Source: Aquabacterium sp. A7-Y (GTDB lineage Bacteria > Pseudomonadota > Gammaproteobacteria > Burkholderiales > Burkholderiaceae_C). From it: a stretch of 64,000 nt of DNA. Shown in pieces: positions 60,412 through 64,000 of this stretch (its first letter is position 1; each line of letters begins with the position of its first letter). Position numbers and translations under genes: made by a program. Below the pieces are notes generated by a model. It worked only from the letters and a program-made list of their open reading frames with translations. It searched no databases and had not been told where the DNA came from. The DNA is taken from contig NZ_JAPFBW010000022.1 of NCBI RefSeq assembly GCF_026153205.1, forward strand, positions 62,001 to 126,000, written 5' to 3'.

Positions 60412-60753
60412 ATGTCACATGAAGTGGTACGCACCTACGACCGTCTCGGCGATGCCGAGCAGGCGCGCCTGACCCTGCTGAGCTCGGGCTTCGATGCCGA
60501 CAGCGTGCACCTCAGCTCCACCGTCGACGAGGCGGGACCGGTCGAGGGCAATTTCCTGGTCGGCAACGGCCGGCGCAGCAGTGGCCGAGCCGATGCCTAT
60601 GATCGCAACTACGCCCAGGTCGCGCACCGGGGCAGTGTGCTGCTGACCGTCGACGCCGAGGACGGCGAGCAGCAGCGGCGCGCCGCCGGCATCCTGGACG
60701 CCTCTGGCGCCTTCGATGTGCATCGCGCCGACTCGTCCGCCCGCAGGACCTGA
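60412..60753 (+). CDS. Hypothetical protein, general-stress-like N-terminus
   Basis: 113 residues from ATG at 60412, chosen because GGAGA stands 5 bases upstream. The N-terminus (VVRTYDRLGDAEQARLTLLSSGFDADSVHL) resembles the alpha-beta unit found in heat-induced or general stress proteins of the YflT type. The rest has Gly, Asp and Arg-rich loops and a strand VLLTVDAEDGEQQRRAAGIL. Function unknown. No operon partners close by. Confidence 0.65.
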   Translation: MSHEVVRTYDRLGDAEQARLTLLSSGFDADSVHLSSTVDEAGPVEGNFLVGNGRRSSGRADAYDRNYAQVAHRGSVLLTVDAEDGEQQRRAAGILDASGAFDVHRADSSARRT

Positions 60754-61221
60754 AACATGCGCCGCCCGGGCTGAAACGCTTGGGGTTTCAGGGCGCCGGC
60801 GCCGTGCCCCCGGAGGGCAGGCGCGCGAGCGTGATGGCCCGCTCCGGGCAGGCCTGCACGCCGAGCCGGCAGGTCCGGCAGGTCCGGCAGGCCGTGGGGT
60901 CGGCGAGCAGCGCCTGCTGCCAGTTGTGCAGGGACCCTTTGAGGCACCCGCTGGGTGCTTGCACTCCGGCGAGTCTGTCATCAGGGTGTTTCCCGCGCCC
61001 GAGGAGGCACGAGAGCCCGCCATGATGTCACGGCTCTGCCGCGGCCCGGCGGCAGAGCCTCTGCTGCAAGTCATGCCATTGCCGTCGACAGCCGGTTCGG
61101 GTCTTTCATAATGCCTCGGAGGGCCGGGGGTTCACGGCGGAGGATCGGTCGGGCAGGAGCCGGGCTCGCATCGTCTTGTTCCACACCGCACCACACCACA
61201 TCACCGTCGCCGAGGCACGCC
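60754..61221. other. 468-bp spacer with hairpins and a possible Cys-rich mini-gene
   Basis: No confident gene. Present are a 7-bp hairpin CTGAAAC/GTTTCAG (60771-60791), three tandem copies of a 9-base GGTCCGGCA-like unit near 60867-60890, and a perfect 11-bp stem GGCTCTGCCGC/GCGGCAGAGCC (61032-61059) without T tract. On the minus strand a 58-codon frame from GTG 60964 to 60788 encodes a CRTCRTC cluster (see findings). Confidence 0.5.
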
Positions 61222-61473
61222 GTGATCCGCTTCAAGCTGGGTGAACAGATCGAGAAAAAACAGTTCCAGGAGGGGCGCCACGTGACGGTCCAGGAGGTGG
61301 CCGTCGGCTCGGGCGTCAACCGGATGACCTTGTCCAAGATCCTCAACCAGCGCGGCTACAGCACCGGCACCGACATCGTCGACAAGCTGTGCCGCTACTT
61401 CAGCTGCCCGGTGGAGGACCTGATCGAACACCTGCCGGACGGCCCTGCCGATCACCCGGCCGACGCCCGCTGA
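61222..61473 (+). CDS. Small Cro/CI-type DNA-binding regulator
   Basis: 83 residues from GTG at 61222. It is a single helix-turn-helix domain: VIRFKLGEQIEKKQF starts as in the small YozG-like family, TVQEVAVGSGVNRMTLSKILNQRG is the recognition unit and DKLCRYFSCPVEDLIEHLPD the closing helices. Such proteins are DNA-binding monomers or dimers without a ligand domain. ATG at 61111 in the same frame gives an Arg/Ser-rich extension lacking family resemblance. Target unknown, perhaps the dioxygenase-like gene downstream. Confidence 0.78.
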   Translation: MIRFKLGEQIEKKQFQEGRHVTVQEVAVGSGVNRMTLSKILNQRGYSTGTDIVDKLCRYFSCPVEDLIEHLPDGPADHPADAR

Positions 61474-61777
61474 CTGCAGCGAGGACTGGCGACTTGCCAT
61501 GCGCGCATCGCGGCAATGCGGCGCGACTTCCTGCATCAGCGCACCACGGAGCACCGCAACGCGGCAAGGAACATTCTGGCGAGAGCGCACGCGATGCTCG
61601 CCGAAGCAGCTCCGCCGGGCGGATGCCTCGCGCCGACCGCGGGACACGCGGGGACCCATGCCTGTGGGGCTGGCGCTGCGCGCCGGCCATTGTGTCGAGG
61701 CCGACACGAAGTGGCCAAACGGCGGACAAGCTGGGGTGCTTGAATCGTCATCCCCGATGACTCATTTGGAGGATGGC
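61474..61777. other. 304-bp spacer, nothing convincing
   Basis: Short open frames exist on both strands, for example a 75-codon one at 61516-61743, but none has a ribosome site or recognisable motif. A small inverted repeat TGTCG/CGACA lies near 61690. The promoter of the dioxygenase-like lipoprotein gene is probably in the right half. Confidence 0.5.
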
Positions 61778-62620
61778 ATGCACGATCACGATGCGGGCCT
61801 GGCGCACGACCTGCGCCACCTGATGGCTGGCGCGGCCGACCGCCGCCGCGCGCTGCGCTGGCTCACCGGCGCAAGCACATTGACACTGTTGGGCTGTGGC
61901 GGCGGCGCGGACGAGGGCAGCAGCGCCGCCGCGGCCACGGAGGGTGCCAGCGCGCGCCGCCGGGCCTCGTCCTGCCGCAGCATTCCGGACGAAACCGCCG
62001 GCCCCTATCCCGCCGACGGCTCCAACCACAGCGGCGGCGCGATCGCCAACGCACTGGCGCTGAGTGGCATCGTACGCCGCGACATCCGCAGCAGCATCGC
62101 CGGCGCCACCGGCACCGCCGAGGGCGTGCCCTTGACGGTCGAGTTGCAACTGGTCGATGCCAGGCGGTCCTGCGCCCCGCTCCAGGGCCACGCCGTCTAC
62201 CTCTGGCAATGCACCCGCGAGGGCGACTACTCGATGTATTCCCCCAGTGTCGCGGACCAGAATTTCCTGCGCGGCGTGCAGGAGAGCGACAGCGACGGGC
62301 GTCTGAGCTTCGTGACGGTGTTTCCAGGCTGTTATGAAGGCCGCATGCCGCACCTGCATGTCGAACTCTATGCGTCGGCCAACTCGGCCACCGCCTTTTC
62401 AAACAAGCTCAGGACCTCGCAACTGGCGCTGCCTGTGGAGGTGTGCCGCGAGGTGTATGCAAGCTCCCCCGGCTACGAGTCCAGCGTCGCCCGTTTGAGA
62501 CGTATCAGCTTCGAGCGCGACAGCGCCTTCCGGGACGGTGTGTCGCTGCAGCTCGCGAGCGTCACCGGCAATCCGGCAACCGGCTATGTGGCCCGGCTCA
62601 AGGTGGGCCTGGCCGGATGA
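61778..62620 (+). CDS. Intradiol dioxygenase-like lipoprotein
   Basis: 280 residues from ATG at 61778, with GGAGG five bases upstream. The N-terminus has DRRRALRWLTGASTLTLLGC, a Tat-like arginine run leading into a lipobox. The catalytic domain shows the intradiol family opening ETAGPYPAD, then YLWQCTREGDYSMYS and FPGCYEGRMPHLHVELY, giving the Tyr, Tyr, His, His iron ligands. Intradiol enzymes split catechols between the hydroxyls. Exported members on the surface are known but their substrates mostly are not. It precedes a two-component system by 80 bp. Confidence 0.85.
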   Translation: MHDHDAGLAHDLRHLMAGAADRRRALRWLTGASTLTLLGCGGGADEGSSAAAATEGASARRRASSCRSIPDETAGPYPADGSNHSGGAIANALALSGIVRRDIRSSIAGATGTAEGVPLTVELQLVDARRSCAPLQGHAVYLWQCTREGDYSMYSPSVADQNFLRGVQESDSDGRLSFVTVFPGCYEGRMPHLHVELYASANSATAFSNKLRTSQLALPVEVCREVYASSPGYESSVARLRRISFERDSAFRDGVSLQLASVTGNPATGYVARLKVGLAG

Positions 62621-62700
62621 GCCGGGCGGGCGCTGACGTACAGTGGCGCTCTCGCGCAGGCCGCCCGGGGCGGAGCGCCTGCCTCTGCAAGGAGCGGTGG

Positions 62701-63414
62701 ATGATTCGATGCCTGGTGGTCGACGACGATGTGCAGATCCGCACCAGCGTGCAGGACTACCTGAAGGACTTCGGTATGAGCGTGACCCCCGCGGCCAGTG
62801 CCGCCGCGATGCGGCAGGCGGTGGTCGCGGGGGCCTACGACGTCGTGGTGCTCGACCTGATGCTGCCCGACGGCCACGGGCTCGCGCTGTGCCAGTGGGT
62901 GCAGCAGGAGGTGCAGTTGCCGGTCATCGTGCTGACCGCGCAGGGCGATGCGGCCAGCCGGGTGGTGGGGCTGGAGATGGGCGCCGACGACTACATCGGC
63001 AAGCCCTTCGAACCGCGCGAGCTGGTGGCGCGCATCAAGGCGGTGCTGCGGCGCTCCGGCTTGGCGTGCGAAGGCGGCGCCGCCACGCGCGGGGCCCGGG
63101 CCATGGCCCGCTTCGACGGCTGGTGTTTCGACCGGCTGCGGCGCGAGTTGCTGTCGCCGCGCCAGGTGCTGGTGGCGCTGTCGAATGCCGAGTACCGGTT
63201 GCTGTCGGCCTTCGTCGATCATCCGCGCCGCGTGCTCAGCCGCGACCAGCTGATCGAGCTGACGCGGGCGCCGGGCGTGGAGGTCAACGACCGCAGCGTC
63301 GACCTCGCGGTGTCGCGGCTGAGGCAGAAGCTCGACGACGCGCCGCGCGAACCGCGCCTGATCCGCACCCTGCGCGGTGAAGGTTATCTCTTCGACCCCA
63401 AGGAGCTGCGATGA
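62701..63414 (+). CDS. OmpR-family response regulator
   Basis: 237 residues from ATG at 62701. Receiver domain with Asp8-Asp10, phosphoacceptor Asp52 in VVVLDLMLPDG and Lys101 in YIGKPFEP. The winged helix follows (about 135-235) with ALSNAEYRLLSAFVDHPRRVLSR, DRSVDLAVSRLRQKL and RTLRGEGYLF. It resembles OmpR itself. Its stop overlaps the start of the sensor kinase gene by ATGA, so the two are translated together, though the kinase frame is broken. Confidence 0.92.
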   Translation: MIRCLVVDDDVQIRTSVQDYLKDFGMSVTPAASAAAMRQAVVAGAYDVVVLDLMLPDGHGLALCQWVQQEVQLPVIVLTAQGDAASRVVGLEMGADDYIGKPFEPRELVARIKAVLRRSGLACEGGAATRGARAMARFDGWCFDRLRRELLSPRQVLVALSNAEYRLLSAFVDHPRRVLSRDQLIELTRAPGVEVNDRSVDLAVSRLRQKLDDAPREPRLIRTLRGEGYLFDPKELR

Positions 63415-64000
63415 GGGCCTGGTGGCGGGACACGCTGTTCAAGCGCCTGTTCCTGCTGATGGGTGGCCCTGGTGGTGAGCAACATGGTGGCCTGGGGTGC
63501 CGTGCAGGCCGGCCTCCGCTGGCGCGGTGAGTCGCACCCGGCGGTGCTGCCGCCCCTGCCGTCCCTGCCGCCGCTGCCCGGGCTGCAGGCCCGTGAGCCG
63601 GAGCGTCGGCTGGTGCCGCGCGGGGCGGAGCCCGGCATGTCGTCGCCGGCTGCCTCGGTCCGCCGTCGCACGATGCCTGCCGGTCCGCTGCTGGGGGACT
63701 ATGCGATCCGCATCCTGCTCATCGGCGTGGCAGCCTGGTGGGGCGCCCGCTGGCTGTCGGCACCGATGCGCGGGCTGGTCGGCGCCTCCCGGTCGCTTGG
63801 CATTGCGCTGGGGCGGGGCGAGGCGATGCCGCGGCTCGACGAGGCGCGGGGCACGCTGGAGGTGCGCGAGACGGCGCGCGTGTTCAACGAGATGGCCGAC
63901 CGGCTGCACGAACAGTTCAGGGCGCGCGAGCTGCTGATCGCCGCGCTTTCGCACGATCTGCGCACGCCGCTCACGCGCATGCGCCTGCGCATGGAAGGCC
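63411..64000 (+). pseudogene. Sensor histidine kinase, frameshifted near start and cut by window edge
   Basis: ATG at 63411 overlaps the regulator stop. The first 17 codons (MRAWWRDTLFKRLFLLM) begin a membrane helix, but this frame then meets TGA at 63528-63530. The helix continues from 63463 in the next frame (VALVVSNMVAWGAVQAG) and that frame runs open to the window end with a second membrane segment (ILLIGVAAWWGARWL), a HAMP-like stretch (VRETARVFNEMADRL) and the phosphoacceptor His in LSHDLRTPLTRMRLRM. One extra base, or two missing, at 63461-63463 explains it. It may be a true mutation or a sequence error. Confidence 0.85.

Noticed and set aside
60860-60895. Tandem GGTCCGGCA repeats as a CRISPR or minisatellite
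   Set aside because: Only three short copies without spacers, so no CRISPR array. Short tandem duplication in GC-rich DNA is the simpler reading.
61032-61059. Perfect 11-bp hairpin as an intrinsic terminator
   Set aside because: No T tract follows on either strand and no gene ends close by, so it is noted only as a hairpin.

Overview
The window is about 64 kb of GC-rich (roughly two-thirds G+C) chromosomal DNA with dense coding, short spacers and many ATGA-type gene overlaps. Gene content and order point to a betaproteobacterium of the order Burkholderiales: radA, alr and lplT close together, ilvE followed by a small zinc-ribbon gene, a DUF2917 gene divergent from a MocR-type regulator, and a Rhizobium-type glycerol ABC transporter operon. 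No rRNA, tRNA or CRISPR array was seen. Species cannot be named from the sequence alone.

Layout. 1-13.2 kb is mostly housekeeping: a TAXI-type TRAP binding protein cut by the window edge, ilvE plus zinc ribbon, two lipoproteins, a metallophosphoesterase, radA, a thioesterase, a DUF2917/MocR pair with a three-copy operator, a Phd/PIN toxin-antitoxin pair, alr and lplT. 13.3-15.8 kb holds a DMT permease, then a small phage-like module: an S24-type repressor whose catalytic Ser and Lys are both replaced, two strong symmetric operator candidates, a phage-type small gene and a scrap of IS5-type transposase. 15.8-22.6 kb is a chemosensory operon (response regulator, CheW, PilJ-like receptor, CheA-REC hybrid). 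22.8-32.6 kb has glutathione peroxidase, tyrB, a complete peptide-type ABC importer, an amidase and a TPR protein. 32.6-36.8 kb holds a DMT permease, an OmpW porin with terminator, a WYL regulator, VOC and cupin proteins and a 42-residue membrane protein.

36.9-40.8 kb is an accessory island of decayed genes: a secreted protein of lower G+C, an IS5-family transposase with two frameshifts, an orphan hypothetical gene, a frameshifted hypothetical, a PIN toxin whose first catalytic Asp is His, and a PIN toxin with an in-frame stop. 40.9-44.1 kb is a Ycf46-like AAA ATPase and a chemoreceptor.

44.2-56.5 kb is the centrepiece: a divergent glycerol regulon. Leftward run glpR, glpK and a second glpV-like binding protein gene; rightward run glpD-glpS-glpT-glpP-glpQ-glpU-glpV, ending at a strong terminator. 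The transporter takes in glycerol, GlpK phosphorylates it, GlpD oxidises glycerol-3-phosphate and GlpR represses through repeated AAAACGAA/TTTTCG sites in the shared spacer. The two ATPases are complementary-degenerate: GlpS keeps LSGGQ but lacks the switch His, GlpT keeps the His but lacks LSGGQ. This predicts one working and one degenerate ATP site. The two glpV copies form an inverted repeat around the regulon.

56.5-64 kb holds an AraC/cupin divergent pair, a DJ-1-type protein, an Mpg-type DNA glycosylase, small conserved hypotheticals, a Cro/CI-type regulator, an intradiol-dioxygenase-like lipoprotein, and a two-component system whose sensor kinase is frameshifted near its start and cut by the window edge.
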